Positions 8,394 to 16,836 of a DNA stretch of 64,000 bases are shown piece after piece. The DNA lies in the NCBI RefSeq assembly GCF_014635305.1, contig NZ_BMCS01000001.1, positions 1,736,001 to 1,800,000 of the forward strand, read 5' to 3'. A program made the translations under genes and the position numbers. The stretch is from Williamsia phyllosphaerae (GTDB taxonomy: Bacteria > Actinomycetota > Actinomycetes > Mycobacteriales > Mycobacteriaceae). Position 1 is the stretch's first letter. Each line of letters opens with the position of its first letter. Under the pieces are notes generated by a model. That model ran no database searches and was not told the origin of the DNA. It saw only the letters and a list, made by a program, of their open reading frames with translations.

Positions 8394-9548
8394 ATGACCA
8401 CACCGCAGGCCTACATCGTCGACGCCCTGCGCACCCCGGTGGGCAAGCGCAACGGATCCCTGGCGAAGGTGAACCCGATCGATCTCGGTGCCCACGTCAT
8501 GAAGGCGGTCGTCGAGCGCACCGGGATCGACCCGGACATCGTCGACGACGTGGTGTTCGGGTGCGTCGACACCATCGGGCCGCAGGCGGGCAACGTCGCC
8601 CGCTCCTCGTGGCTGGCCGCGGGTCTGCCGCTGGCCGTCCCCGCGACCACCGTCGACCGACAGTGCGGATCGTCCCAGCAGGCCATCCATTTCGCCGCAC
8701 AGGGCGTGATGAGCGGGACCCAGGACGTGGTCGTGGCCGGCGGGTTGCAGAACATGAGTGCCATCCCCATCTCGGCGGCCATGATCGCCGGGGCGCAGTA
8801 CGGGTTCGGCAACCCGTTCCACGACTCCACCGGATGGCAGGAGCGGTTCGGCGACGCCGAGATCTCGCAGTTCCGCGGCGCCGGGATGATGGCCGAGAAG
8901 TGGGGCATCAGCCGCGAGGACATGGAGGCGTGGGCCCTGCAGTCGCACCAACGGGCGCGCACGGCCATCGCCGAGGGGCGCTTCGACAACGAGCTCGTGG
9001 CGCTGGGTGACTGCATCGTCGACGAGTGCCCCCGCGAGACGTCGCTGGAGAAGATGGCTTCGCTGCCGGTCCTCGAGGAGGGGTCGAGGCTGACCGCCGC
9101 CGTCGCGTCGCAGATCTGTGACGGTGCCGCGGCCACGCTGGTGGTGTCGGAGGCGGCGTTGGAGCGGTACGGGCTCACCCCGCGTGCACGGATCCACCAC
9201 CTCTCGGTGCGTGGCGACGACCCGATCATGATGCTGTCGGCGCCGATACCGGCCACCGCCTACGCGCTTGAGAAGTCCGGGTTGTCCATCGACGACATCG
9301 ACGTCGTCGAGATCAACGAGGCCTTCGCGCCCGTGGTCCTGGCGTGGCTCAAGGAGACCGGCGCCGACCCGGCCCGGGTCAACCCCAACGGAGGTGGCAT
9401 CGCGCTGGGTCATCCGCTGGGGGCCACCGGGGCGAAGCTGTTCGCGACGCTGCTCAACGAACTCGAGCGCACCGGCGGACGCTACGGCCTGCAGACGATG
9501 TGCGAAGGCGGCGGGACCGCCAACGTCACGATCATCGAGAGGCTCTAG
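8394..9548 (+). CDS. fadA6: Thiolase FadA6
   Basis: Acetyl-CoA C-acyltransferase of the HIP pathway, cleaving the beta-keto-CoA formed during C/D-ring degradation. The 384-residue protein has all thiolase landmarks: nucleophilic Cys in DRQCGSSQQAIH near residue 90, INEAFAPV, the His in NPNGGGIALGHPLGATG, and the second Cys in MCEGGGT near the C-terminus. It starts 22 bases after ipdF and closes this operon. It differs from the side-chain thiolase FadA5 at 35147 by its DRQCG rather than DCQCG loop. The name follows context and length; mycobacterial FadA6 is similar in size. Confidence 0.84.
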   Translation: MTTPQAYIVDALRTPVGKRNGSLAKVNPIDLGAHVMKAVVERTGIDPDIVDDVVFGCVDTIGPQAGNVARSSWLAAGLPLAVPATTVDRQCGSSQQAIHFAAQGVMSGTQDVVVAGGLQNMSAIPISAAMIAGAQYGFGNPFHDSTGWQERFGDAEISQFRGAGMMAEKWGISREDMEAWALQSHQRARTAIAEGRFDNELVALGDCIVDECPRETSLEKMASLPVLEEGSRLTAAVASQICDGAAATLVVSEAALERYGLTPRARIHHLSVRGDDPIMMLSAPIPATAYALEKSGLSIDDIDVVEINEAFAPVVLAWLKETGADPARVNPNGGGIALGHPLGATGAKLFATLLNELERTGGRYGLQTMCEGGGTANVTIIERL

Positions 9549-9552
9549 CCCC

Positions 9553-9612
9553 GCCGAGCGTGCCCTAACCACCCATCGAACGTGCCGAAATCACCTGCCG
9601 AGCGTGCCTCAG
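9553..9612. repeat. Three tandem 22-bp intergenic repeats
   Basis: Units at 9553-9574, 9575-9596 and 9597-9612 (partial) share the core CGARCGTGCC at an exact 22-base period. They fill the gap between the fadA6 stop and the stop of the convergent membrane-protein gene. This is direct sequence observation; no function is assigned. It could be a dispersed intergenic repeat or act in transcription termination. Confidence 0.75.
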
Positions 9613-9995
9613 TGGGCGATGGTCTGCGCGATGGCGGTGACGACGAGGCCCGTCGACAACGCCACGAACGACAGTCCCGAGATCGCCTTGTAGACGATCA
9701 TCTTCTGGATGTCGGCGTTGAAGCCCAATGGGATGAACAGCAGCGGGTTCATGATGCCGCCGATGACGACGAGGATCAGCGCCCAGTCGGGGGTGTCCGA
9801 CGCGACCGCCCCGACCGCGACCATGAGGATACCCATGATGATCCAGTCGAGATGGGTCTGGAAGACGCGACGCTGATGGACCAGGCCGATCGCGCGCAGT
9901 ACGTCCGGCTTCTCGACGACGAGCGTGACCGCGAATCCCGACACCGCCCCGACCGCGATCGACCACAGTCCGACCAGGATGAGTACGTCGGTCAT
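9609..9995 (-). CDS. Small integral membrane protein, four predicted helices
   Basis: A 128-residue protein starting MTDVLILVGLWSIAVGAVSG. Hydrophobic stretches at about residues 3-25, 47-65, 68-87 and 100-122 suggest four membrane spans, with a short charged loop (HQRRVFQTHLDW) after the first. I do not recognise the family. It is transcribed toward fadA6 and away from the aldehyde dehydrogenase, sharing with the latter the 118-base region that carries a 32-base dyad. It may therefore be co-regulated with it. The start at 9995 is chosen because everything upstream in this frame lies antisense to the dehydrogenase. Confidence 0.75.
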   Translation of the reverse strand: MTDVLILVGLWSIAVGAVSGFAVTLVVEKPDVLRAIGLVHQRRVFQTHLDWIIMGILMVAVGAVASDTPDWALILVVIGGIMNPLLFIPLGFNADIQKMIVYKAISGLSFVALSTGLVVTAIAQTIAH

Positions 9996-10059
9996 GGGCT
10001 CGACAGTACGGTCCGGCCCAGAGGGTGGTGGCGCGAACCCTGTGATGTGGCGCATACTG

Positions 10060-10091
10060 CAAAGCAACACATTGAACAATTTGTTTCTTTG
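10060..10091. promoter_or_regulatory. 32-bp dyad, probable operator for aldehyde dehydrogenase
   Basis: Arms CAAAGCAACA (10060-10069) and TGTTTCTTTG (10082-10091) pair at 9 of 10 positions. A central ATTGAACAAT (10071-10080) shares the same symmetry centre, so 26 of 32 positions are symmetric overall. It lies 22 bases before the aldehyde dehydrogenase start, in an otherwise GC-rich genome. No regulator gene is adjacent, so the protein that binds is unknown. Confidence 0.65.
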
Positions 10092-10113
10092 GGCGATCGA
10101 AGGAGATCGAACG

Positions 10114-11643
10114 ATGACCAAGCCCGCTCCGACCACGACCGGCTCGGCGCACGCCGCCACCGTGACGCCGCTGCACCGCTCCGCCGACGAACGCAGCCTG
10201 ACCGAACTCCTCGATCTGCAGCGTGCGGCGTTCCTGCGGGACGGCATCCCGGACGCGGCGACGCGCATCAGTCGGATCAACCGGCTCTCGTCGCTCCTGC
10301 TCGACCACGCCGAGGAGATCGCCGAGGCCCTCGACGCAGACTTCGGCACCCGCCCGCGTGATCTCTCGATCGCCACCGACGTCGCCGGATGCATGATCGA
10401 TCTGGCGCACCAGCGCAAGCATGTGCGCAGCTGGATGAAGACGGAGAAGGTCGCCAAGGCCAAGGCCATGGGCCTGGCCGGGTTCTCCCAGCGCATCCGA
10501 CACGACCCGCTGGGCGTCGTCGGCATCATCGGGCCCTGGAACTTCCCGTTGCAGCTGACCGTCGTGCCTGCCGGTTCGGCGTTCGCCGCGGGCAACCGCG
10601 TGATGATGCGCCCGTCGTCGGCGACGGCGCGAACCACCGCCGTGCTCGCCAAGTACGCGCCGAACTACTTCTCCCTCGAGGAGTTCGCCGTCCTCACCAG
10701 TGCGCACGGATCGGGGTCGGACTTCGCCAAACTGAAGGTCGACCACATGTTCTTCACCGGTTCGCCCGAGGTGGGCGCCTCGGTGGCCGCCGAGGCCGGT
10801 AAGAACCTCGTCCCGGTGACCCTCGAACTCGGTGGCAAGAACCCCGCCGTCGTCGACGTCGACGCCGACATCGACGTCGCGGCCAAGCGCCTCGCCGACG
10901 CGCGGATGGTCAACAGCGGGCAGGTCTGCCTGTGTCCCGACTACGCCTTCGTGCCCGAGGACAAGCTGGGCCAGTTCACCGATCGCGTGATGGCCCGCTG
11001 GCGCGAGAACTACTCCTCGGTACTGCACAACGATCAGTTCACCTCGACGATCAACGAGAAGAACTACACGCGCATCGTCGGACTGATCGACGACGCCGTG
11101 AGCCTCGGCGCCACCAAGCAGCAGCTGATCCCGGCCGGGGAGAAACTGCCCGACGCGGCGTCGCGCAAGATTCCGCCGACACTGCTCACCGGGGTCTCGG
11201 CCGGCATGAAGATCGAGGAGGACGAGGTCTTCGGTCCGGTCCTGACCGTCTACCCGTACCGCGACCTCGGCGAGGCGATCAGCCACATCACCTCGCACAG
11301 CCATCCGCTGACGATGTACTGGTACGGCCCCGACAACGACCGCTACGAGGCGCTGCAGGACGCGACCCGTTCGGGATCGGTGAACGGCAACGACTTCGCG
11401 CTCAACCTGCTCAGTGCGGAACTGCCCTTCGGCGGTGTCGGTGCCAGTGGGATGGGCAGCTACCACGGCAAGTTCGGGTTCGCGACGTTCTCTCACGCCC
11501 GTGCGGTCACCCACTCGCGGATGCCGCTGAGCTTCGCCGAGCTGATGTCGGCGCCGTTCCGCAAGCGCGACACCCGCTCGACGAACATCCAGCTGGCCAT
11601 GTGGCGGCTGATCACGAGGCGTGCGAGCAAGAAGATTCGCTGA
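10114..11643 (+). CDS. Coniferyl aldehyde dehydrogenase-like enzyme
   Basis: NAD(P)-dependent aldehyde dehydrogenase of the CalB-like group, which oxidises coniferyl and other aromatic or long-chain aldehydes to acids. The 509-residue protein has GIIGPWNFPLQLT (cofactor site), FFTGSPEVGASVA, the general-base Glu in TLELGGKNPAVV, and the catalytic Cys in NSGQVCLCPDYAFV. The ending FGGVGASGMGSYHGKFGF is typical. A clear AGGAG precedes the ATG. Its position between fadA6 and kstR2 is odd, because it is not a known step of steroid breakdown. A substrate from plant phenolics would agree with padC at 22087. A fatty aldehyde is the main alternative. Confidence 0.8.
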   Translation: MTKPAPTTTGSAHAATVTPLHRSADERSLTELLDLQRAAFLRDGIPDAATRISRINRLSSLLLDHAEEIAEALDADFGTRPRDLSIATDVAGCMIDLAHQRKHVRSWMKTEKVAKAKAMGLAGFSQRIRHDPLGVVGIIGPWNFPLQLTVVPAGSAFAAGNRVMMRPSSATARTTAVLAKYAPNYFSLEEFAVLTSAHGSGSDFAKLKVDHMFFTGSPEVGASVAAEAGKNLVPVTLELGGKNPAVVDVDADIDVAAKRLADARMVNSGQVCLCPDYAFVPEDKLGQFTDRVMARWRENYSSVLHNDQFTSTINEKNYTRIVGLIDDAVSLGATKQQLIPAGEKLPDAASRKIPPTLLTGVSAGMKIEEDEVFGPVLTVYPYRDLGEAISHITSHSHPLTMYWYGPDNDRYEALQDATRSGSVNGNDFALNLLSAELPFGGVGASGMGSYHGKFGFATFSHARAVTHSRMPLSFAELMSAPFRKRDTRSTNIQLAMWRLITRRASKKIR

Positions 11644-11655
11644 TCGAACTCCTCG

Positions 11656-11669
11656 GCCAAGCGCTTGCT
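11656..11669. promoter_or_regulatory. KstR2 operator upstream of kstR2
   Basis: GCCAAGCGCTTGCT carries the complete CAAGnnCTTG core; only the outer first A of the consensus is replaced by G. It lies 37 bases before the kstR2 start, between it and the aldehyde dehydrogenase stop, consistent with autorepression. Confidence 0.85.
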
Positions 11670-11706
11670 AGGCTTGGTGACCTTGGCCGAGGAGGAGATC
11701 GCACAC

Positions 11707-12303
11707 GTGTCGCCGAATACTGCCTCGCGTTCGACGCGACGCGACGAACTGCTCGTGCTCGCCGGACGCATGTTCGCCGAACAAGGGTTGCGTACCACCA
11801 CCGTTCGCGACATCGCCGATTCGGCGGGCATCCTCTCCGGCAGTCTCTACCACCACTTCGATTCGAAGGAATCGATGGTCGACGAGATCCTTCGGGGGTT
11901 TCTCGACGCGCTCTTCACCCGCTACAACGCGATCGTCGACGCCGACCTACCGGCCGACGAGACGCTGGTCCAGCTGATCGTCGCCTCGTTCGAGAGCATC
12001 GACGCCGACCATCACGCCGTCGCGATCTATCAGGACGAGGCCAAGCGGCTGTCCGGTCAGGACCGGTTCGACTACATCGCGGAGCGGAACACCGAGTTCC
12101 GAAAGCTGTGGAAGACGGTGCTGCGTAGGGGAGTCGACGACGGGACGTTCCGCGCCGACCTCGACACCGAACTGGTGTACCGATTCCTGCGCGACACCGT
12201 GTGGGTCGCCGTCCGCTGGTACCGGCCGGGTGGATCGCTGTCGGCGCGTGAGGTGGCCGACCAGTATCTGAGCGTCGTCCTCGAAGGCCTCGTCCCACGC
12301 TGA
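11707..12303 (+). CDS. kstR2: TetR-family repressor KstR2
   Basis: Represses the HIP (steroid C/D-ring) genes and is released by HIP-CoA. The 198-residue protein starts at GTG 11707 behind GAGGAGG. The helix-turn-helix is at about residues 28-50 (TTVRDIADSAGILSGSLYHH), nearly identical in pattern to mycobacterial KstR2, including the ILSGSLYHHFDSKE turn. The C-terminal half keeps YQDEAKRL, RFLRDTVWVAVRWYRPGG and QYLSVVLEGL, which line the ligand pocket and dimer face in the family. Three matching operators lie in this window at 6290, 11656 and 27536. An upstream TTG at 11665 is inside the operator and is unlikely as a start. Confidence 0.92.
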   Translation: MSPNTASRSTRRDELLVLAGRMFAEQGLRTTTVRDIADSAGILSGSLYHHFDSKESMVDEILRGFLDALFTRYNAIVDADLPADETLVQLIVASFESIDADHHAVAIYQDEAKRLSGQDRFDYIAERNTEFRKLWKTVLRRGVDDGTFRADLDTELVYRFLRDTVWVAVRWYRPGGSLSAREVADQYLSVVLEGLVPR

Positions 12304-12304
12304 G

Positions 12305-13210
12305 TCAGGCCATCTGGCCGACGATGTCGGCGAGACGGTGCACCTGGTCGACGTCGGAGTCGGTGGGGATGAGATGCACCTCGTCGGCGCCGAGATCGGC
12401 GAACGACGCGAGCACCTCGCGCAGCTGCGCCGGTGTCCCGGCGAAACCGGTGGTCGGCGCCATCGCATCGACGAGATCGACGGGCAGCCAGTTCATGTAG
12501 TGCCGCAGGTGGCGGTGGATCTGCGTGCGGCCCGAGCCGTCACCGTCGTCGAGGGCGACCCAGAACGACGTGGTCAGACGTGGCGCCGACCTCCCGGCCT
12601 CGGCCCAGGCGGTGCGGGCGACGTCGAACAGGTGGGCCACCCCGGTCGTCGCGAGATCCAGGGTGACCCCGGCGAGTCCGTCGGCCCACGCCGCCGCGCT
12701 GCGGATGGTCCTCGGGCCGGTCGTCCCGACGAGCAACTCGGGACCGCCGGACCGAACCGGAGGCGGACCGACCGGAAGCGTTGCGCCGGTGAGGTTCTCG
12801 CCCCGCCACACCCGCTGCATCACGGCCACCCGCTCGGCCATGCCACGCATGGTCTGGGTGGCCGGGTCCGCGCCCGCGGCGCGGTAGTCCTCGCGGCGGC
12901 CGCCGACACCGAGGCCGACGGTGAGTCGGCCCCGGGACAGCTGGTCGCCCGTGGCGAGCGACTTCGCGAGCAGGACCGGATCGTGGAGTTGCGGCACGAT
13001 CACGGTCGTCACCAACCGGACGCGCGACGTCCACGCCGCGACCGCACCGAGCAGGGTGAGTGTCTCGGGGTTGTCGAAGGCCATCCGCTCGCCGAAACAC
13101 AACGACGAGAACGGGCCGGCGTCGATCGCCCGGGCCCACGCCTCGAGCGTGCCCGGGCCGTCCGCCCAGATGTCGGGCTCCATGACGGGCAGGGTCAGAC
13201 CGACGAACAT
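12305..13210 (-). CDS. Luciferase-like (LLM) flavin/F420-dependent oxidoreductase
   Basis: A 301-residue TIM-barrel protein of the bacterial luciferase superfamily. Recognisable parts are the N-terminal FVGLTLPVMEPD strand, SLCFGERMAF, the hydrophobic VRLVTTVIVPQLHDPVLLAKSLATGDQLSRGRL pattern (shown here only by its borders, residues about 65-98), GLGVGGRREDY, and GTPAQLREVLASFADLGADEVHL at the end. The cofactor is probably reduced F420 or FMN, and the substrate is unknown. It is tail-to-tail with kstR2 with one base between the stops, so it is not part of that transcript. It could be co-transcribed with the ABM protein upstream of it on the same strand. Confidence 0.8.
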   Translation of the reverse strand: MFVGLTLPVMEPDIWADGPGTLEAWARAIDAGPFSSLCFGERMAFDNPETLTLLGAVAAWTSRVRLVTTVIVPQLHDPVLLAKSLATGDQLSRGRLTVGLGVGGRREDYRAAGADPATQTMRGMAERVAVMQRVWRGENLTGATLPVGPPPVRSGGPELLVGTTGPRTIRSAAAWADGLAGVTLDLATTGVAHLFDVARTAWAEAGRSAPRLTTSFWVALDDGDGSGRTQIHRHLRHYMNWLPVDLVDAMAPTTGFAGTPAQLREVLASFADLGADEVHLIPTDSDVDQVHRLADIVGQMA

Positions 13211-13251
13211 GTCGCGCCGCGCTCAGCCGGTGATGCGGTGTCCGGGCGGGG

Positions 13252-13539
13252 TCAGAACGGCTTCAGGGGATGGATCGCGAGATCACCGAGGTGCTCCCCG
13301 ACCGCGCTCATGGCCTCGGTCAACGCCGGTGCCTTCATGTGCGCGTCGAGGTGCTCCTGCGACTCCCACAGCTCGACGGTGACGAAAACCCCGGGCGTGG
13401 AGGCGGACTCGAACAGCTCGTAGGAGATGCACCCGGCCTCGTCCTGGGTGGCGGCGGCCAGCCCCTTCAGCGCGTCGCCCACCTCTTTCTCGAAACCGGG
13501 CTTGGCGGGAATCGTCGCGACCACATGCAGATCGGCCAT
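13252..13539 (-). CDS. ABM-fold putative quinol monooxygenase
   Basis: A 95-residue dimeric alpha/beta ferredoxin-like protein of the antibiotic-biosynthesis-monooxygenase (YgiN-like) family. The pattern is VATIPAKPGFEKEVGDALKG, then AGCISYELFES, VFVTVELWESQEHLDAHMKAP and a final strand. Such proteins are cofactor-free oxygenases of quinols or ring compounds, or small-molecule binders. The ATG at 13539 is preferred over the GTG one codon upstream. It lies 41 bases upstream of the luciferase-like gene on the same strand, a pairing that suggests a two-gene oxidative unit. No substrate can be named. Confidence 0.78.
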   Translation of the reverse strand: MADLHVVATIPAKPGFEKEVGDALKGLAAATQDEAGCISYELFESASTPGVFVTVELWESQEHLDAHMKAPALTEAMSAVGEHLGDLAIHPLKPF

Positions 13540-13612
13540 CACACACTCACTCTCATCACGTGCGCATCGACCATCGGTGTCGACGCGTCACCCTCAAAGT
13601 ACCTGCAGCGGC

Positions 13613-14242
13613 TCAGCGCAGGAGGCGTTCGGCCGCGTCGGCGATCGCGGCGACCACCGATGCGCGCGCGGCGGCTCCCCGCGCCGTGTCCGGCTCGGTC
13701 AGCAGGCCGTCGGATCGCATGCTGATGACCGATTCCACGAGCCGGAAGGGGAGATGGACGCGGCCGTCGGCGGGGTCGCCGACCACCTCGACGGACAGCG
13801 CGCGATAGACCTCGCGCAGTTCGACACGGACGTCGCGGAAGGCGGTGAACCGCTCACCGCGGAGCTCCGGGAGCAGGTACAGCGCGCCGAGATTCCACCG
13901 CGACGCCGCAAGTTGCCCCGCGTCGTACCGGATGAGGTCGAGGAGCCGGGTGATGGCGGGCGTGGACGGATCCAGCGACCGCGCGACGTCGAGCGCCGGG
14001 GCGACGGTGTCCTGCAGGAGCGCGGCGAGGATGTCGTCCTTGGTCGCGAAGTGGTGGTACAGCGAGGCCTGGCGCATCCCGACCGACTCGGCGATCGCCC
14101 GCGTCGAGGTGCCGGCGAATCCCTGCGTGGTGAACAGTTCGCCTGCGGCATCGAGGATCTCCTCGCGCGGGTTGCCGCCGGTGCGTCGCTGTTCCACCAG
14201 GCGGGGACGCCCCCGTGCCGCCGGCCCTGACTCGGGACGCAT
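13613..14242 (-). CDS. TetR-family regulator (divergent from guanidine/urea island)
   Basis: A 209-residue repressor. An N-terminal basic arm (RGRPRLVEQRR) precedes the helix-turn-helix at about residues 45-65 (STRAIAESVGMRQASLYHHF). The C-terminal ligand domain is not diagnostic. The ATG at 14242 is chosen because upstream in-frame codons lie in the intergenic region and have no TetR homology. It is transcribed away from the permease with 208 bases between the starts, a classic arrangement for a local repressor of the 14451-21190 operon. I could not find a convincing perfect palindrome in that gap. The ligand could be guanidine, urea or another nitrogen compound. Confidence 0.82.
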   Translation of the reverse strand: MRPESGPAARGRPRLVEQRRTGGNPREEILDAAGELFTTQGFAGTSTRAIAESVGMRQASLYHHFATKDDILAALLQDTVAPALDVARSLDPSTPAITRLLDLIRYDAGQLAASRWNLGALYLLPELRGERFTAFRDVRVELREVYRALSVEVVGDPADGRVHLPFRLVESVISMRSDGLLTEPDTARGAAARASVVAAIADAAERLLR

Positions 14243-14450
14243 CGCGGTGTTCTCCTCGTCGGTCGTGGTGGTCGGCGGGCCGTCGGCGACAACATTACCG
14301 AGACGAACGTCCCACCGGCTCGGTGAGCACTCCGTCACACGCTCTTCACACTCGGGAAACCGCGGCAACAAATGCGACCGATACTTTTCGATCACTTGAT
14401 AGATATACACCGCTCCGGCGATGCAGCGGCCCCACCCAACAGGAGTTCAC

Positions 14451-15989
14451 ATGACCGCACCAGCCCGGTCGATCTCGTCGGCCGACGACTCGGACGCACT
14501 GTCCGAACTCGGATACACCCAGGAGTTGCACCGGGGGATCGGCGGCTACGCGTCGTTCGCCTCCGGCTTCTCGTTCGTGTCCATCCTGACGACGGTGTTC
14601 GCACTGTTCGCGCTCGGGTTCGGACTCGGCGGGCCCGGCTTCTTCTTCACCTGGCCGATCGTGTTCGTCTGCCAGTTCTGCGTCTGTCTGGTCTTCGCCG
14701 AACTGTCCGGGAAGTTCCCGGTCGCCGGCGCCATCTACCAGTGGTCGCGACGCCTGGCGGGCAACGGCGTGGGGTGGTTCGCCGGCTGGTTCATGCTGAT
14801 CGGCTACATCGTCAGCGTCGCCGCGCTCGCCATCGCGATGCAGAGTGTGTTGCCGTCGATCTGGTCGGGCTTCCAGCTCATCGGCTCCGACACCGCGCTC
14901 ACCTCTGTCTCGGGTGCGACCAACGCGATCATCCTGGGCAGCATCACCATCGCGCTCTGCACGGTCATCAGCGCCGTGGGCGTGTCCTTCATGGGCAAGA
15001 TCACCGTCATCGGCGTCACCATCGAGATCATCGGTGTCGTGCTTCTGGTCGTGCTGCTGTTCATCAACGCCGAACGCTCACCGGCACAGGCGGTTCTCGA
15101 CACCGGCGGGCACGGGACCGGGCTGGGCTACCTCCCCGGATTCCTCGCCTCGATGCTGATGGCCGCGTACGTCATGTACGGATTCGACAGTGCCGCAGAG
15201 CTGTCCGAGGAGACCGCGAACCCACGCAAGACCGCGCCGAAGGCCATCGTCAATGCTCTGCTGGTGTCGTTCGTCGGTGGCGGACTGATGATCCTGGCCG
15301 CGCTGATGGCCGCCCCATCGCTCGGCGCCTCGGAGCTCTCCGCCGACGGGATCGCCTGGGTCATCACCAGCCAGCTCGACACCTGGATGGGCCGGACACT
15401 CCTGACCATCGTCGCCATCGCGATCTTCTCGGCCACCCTGGCGATCCAGGCGTCGGCCTCGCGGGTGATGTTCTCGATGGCCCGGGACAACCGTCTGCCG
15501 TTCGGCGCGTTCCTGGCGAAGGTCAACCCGCGCACCGGGACCCCGATCAACACCGGCATCGTCGTCAGCGCGCTCGCCATCGCGGTCCTGTTGGTCAACC
15601 TCGGTCAGGCCGGCGTCTTCGCCGCCATCACCAGCGTCTCGGTGGTCATCGTCTACATCGCCTACCTGATGGTCACCATCCCCGCGCTGATCCACCGGAT
15701 TCGTGGCACCAGCCTCAGCTTCGGTCGTCCCGTGTTCGATCTGGGCCGCTGGGGAATCCTGGTCAACGTCATCGCGGTCGTGATGGGCACGCTGCTGATG
15801 ATCAACATCGCCTGGCCGCGGGCCGAGGTGTACGACCCGGACGGCACCTCGTGGTTCCTGCACTACTTCGCGATCATCTTCGTCGCCCTGACGCTCGTGG
15901 TCGGTGCCGCCGCCTACCTGCGGGTCAAGGACCTTCCCGGCGCCCCGGTCCCGACCGACGCGCTCGTGCGCTCGAAGCGGTCGCGATGA
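14451..15989 (+). CDS. APC-family permease of the urea/guanidine carboxylase system
   Basis: Twelve-helix amino-acid/polyamine/organocation transporter, 512 residues. The N-terminus ELGYTQELHRGIGGYASFASGF is the conserved cytoplasmic start of this subgroup. Unwound helix 1 and later helices follow (GKFPVAGAIYQWSRRLAG; YGFDSAAELSEETANPRKTAP; ASRVMFSMARDNRLPFG). AGGAG at 14441-14445 supports the ATG. It is the first gene of an operon in which every later start overlaps or nearly overlaps the preceding stop. Permeases of this type regularly accompany urea-carboxylase genes. The transported compound is probably a small guanidino or urea compound, by context only. Confidence 0.85.
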   Translation: MTAPARSISSADDSDALSELGYTQELHRGIGGYASFASGFSFVSILTTVFALFALGFGLGGPGFFFTWPIVFVCQFCVCLVFAELSGKFPVAGAIYQWSRRLAGNGVGWFAGWFMLIGYIVSVAALAIAMQSVLPSIWSGFQLIGSDTALTSVSGATNAIILGSITIALCTVISAVGVSFMGKITVIGVTIEIIGVVLLVVLLFINAERSPAQAVLDTGGHGTGLGYLPGFLASMLMAAYVMYGFDSAAELSEETANPRKTAPKAIVNALLVSFVGGGLMILAALMAAPSLGASELSADGIAWVITSQLDTWMGRTLLTIVAIAIFSATLAIQASASRVMFSMARDNRLPFGAFLAKVNPRTGTPINTGIVVSALAIAVLLVNLGQAGVFAAITSVSVVIVYIAYLMVTIPALIHRIRGTSLSFGRPVFDLGRWGILVNVIAVVMGTLLMINIAWPRAEVYDPDGTSWFLHYFAIIFVALTLVVGAAAYLRVKDLPGAPVPTDALVRSKRSR

Positions 15990-16825
15990 GCGCGGCCACC
16001 GGATCCACCACCGGCGCCAAGGCCCATGCGCGTGCACAGGCGGGTGCCCTCACGGACTCGATGCCGGTCGTCCCGGCGTCGCGGTGGCCGAATCCACCGG
16101 CAGGCGTCGAGCCCGAGGCGATGACGTGGGCCGAGACCGTGCCCGGCGGGCGTTACACCGTGAAGGTGCTGGCCCGCGGGACGCGTCTGCGTCTGCGTGA
16201 CGTCGCCGGGAGCGCGTGTGCGCACGTGCTGCTCTGGCGGGCCGACGCCCCGTGGGAACGACTCAACGTCGCCGACACCGTCAAGGTGCCGTGGCAGGCG
16301 TACCTCGGCGAGGGGCATCCGCTGCTCAGCGACCAGGGGCGGGTGTTGGCCACCGTGGTGGCCGACGACTCCGGACACCACGACGCGCTCTGCGGCACCA
16401 CGACGCTGGCCGGCAACACCGAGAAATACGGCGCGGGACAGGCGCATTCGCAGAGCCCGGCCGGTCGGGAACTGCTGACCCTGGCCGCGGCCAAACACGG
16501 TCTGACACCCGCGGACGTGGCACCGTCGGTGTCGTTCTTCCACGGCGTGGTCGTCGAGTCCGACGGAACGCTGACGTCGAAGGGGTCGGCCGGCCTCGAC
16601 AAGCACGTCGACCTGCTCCTGCACCTGCCCTGCATCGTCGCCGTGGCCAACACCGCGCATCCGCTCGACCCGTCACCCGGGTTCGACACCGGCCCGCTGG
16701 AGGTGCTCGCCTGGCGGGCGCCCGCCGATTTGGCCGACCTGCTGGCGAAGGTCGACGACACCGATCCCGAATACCAACGCGCCGTGGCGAACTCCGAAGA
16801 CGTCGCCACCGCAGCCCACCCGTAG
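15986..16825 (+). CDS. DUF1989 protein, urea carboxylase-associated type (carboxyguanidine deiminase subunit)
   Basis: A 279-residue protein with the DUF1989 core: TVPGGRYTVKVLARGTRLRLRDVAGSACAHVLLW, recognisable between residues 50 and 85, then GNTEKYGAGQAHSQSPAGRELL and VSFFHGVVVESDGTL. Paired DUF1989 proteins next to urea-carboxylase-like enzymes have been shown elsewhere to form carboxyguanidine deiminase (CgdAB), which turns carboxyguanidine into allophanate. ATGA overlap with the permease shows tight coupling, and the second DUF1989 gene follows 11 bases later. Which of the two equals CgdA or CgdB I cannot say from sequence alone. The older label is simply urea carboxylase-associated protein 2. 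Confidence 0.85.
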   Translation: MSAATGSTTGAKAHARAQAGALTDSMPVVPASRWPNPPAGVEPEAMTWAETVPGGRYTVKVLARGTRLRLRDVAGSACAHVLLWRADAPWERLNVADTVKVPWQAYLGEGHPLLSDQGRVLATVVADDSGHHDALCGTTTLAGNTEKYGAGQAHSQSPAGRELLTLAAAKHGLTPADVAPSVSFFHGVVVESDGTLTSKGSAGLDKHVDLLLHLPCIVAVANTAHPLDPSPGFDTGPLEVLAWRAPADLADLLAKVDDTDPEYQRAVANSEDVATAAHP

Positions 16826-16836
16826 AGGAGCCTGAG

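Noticed and set aside
9565-11514. 649-codon minus-strand open frame over the aldehyde dehydrogenase
   Set aside because: Shadow frame; the plus-strand dehydrogenase has all catalytic motifs and a good ribosome site.
14243-14450. Possible second guanidine riboswitch before the permease
   Set aside because: I looked for guanidine-I, -II and -III core sequences in this gap and found none; the TetR protein is the likelier control.
14372-16825. Very long open frame that would make an 817-residue protein
   Set aside because: Its first two thirds are an out-of-frame reading of the permease gene (Arg/His-rich). Only the last 279 residues, starting at 15986, are a real DUF1989 protein.
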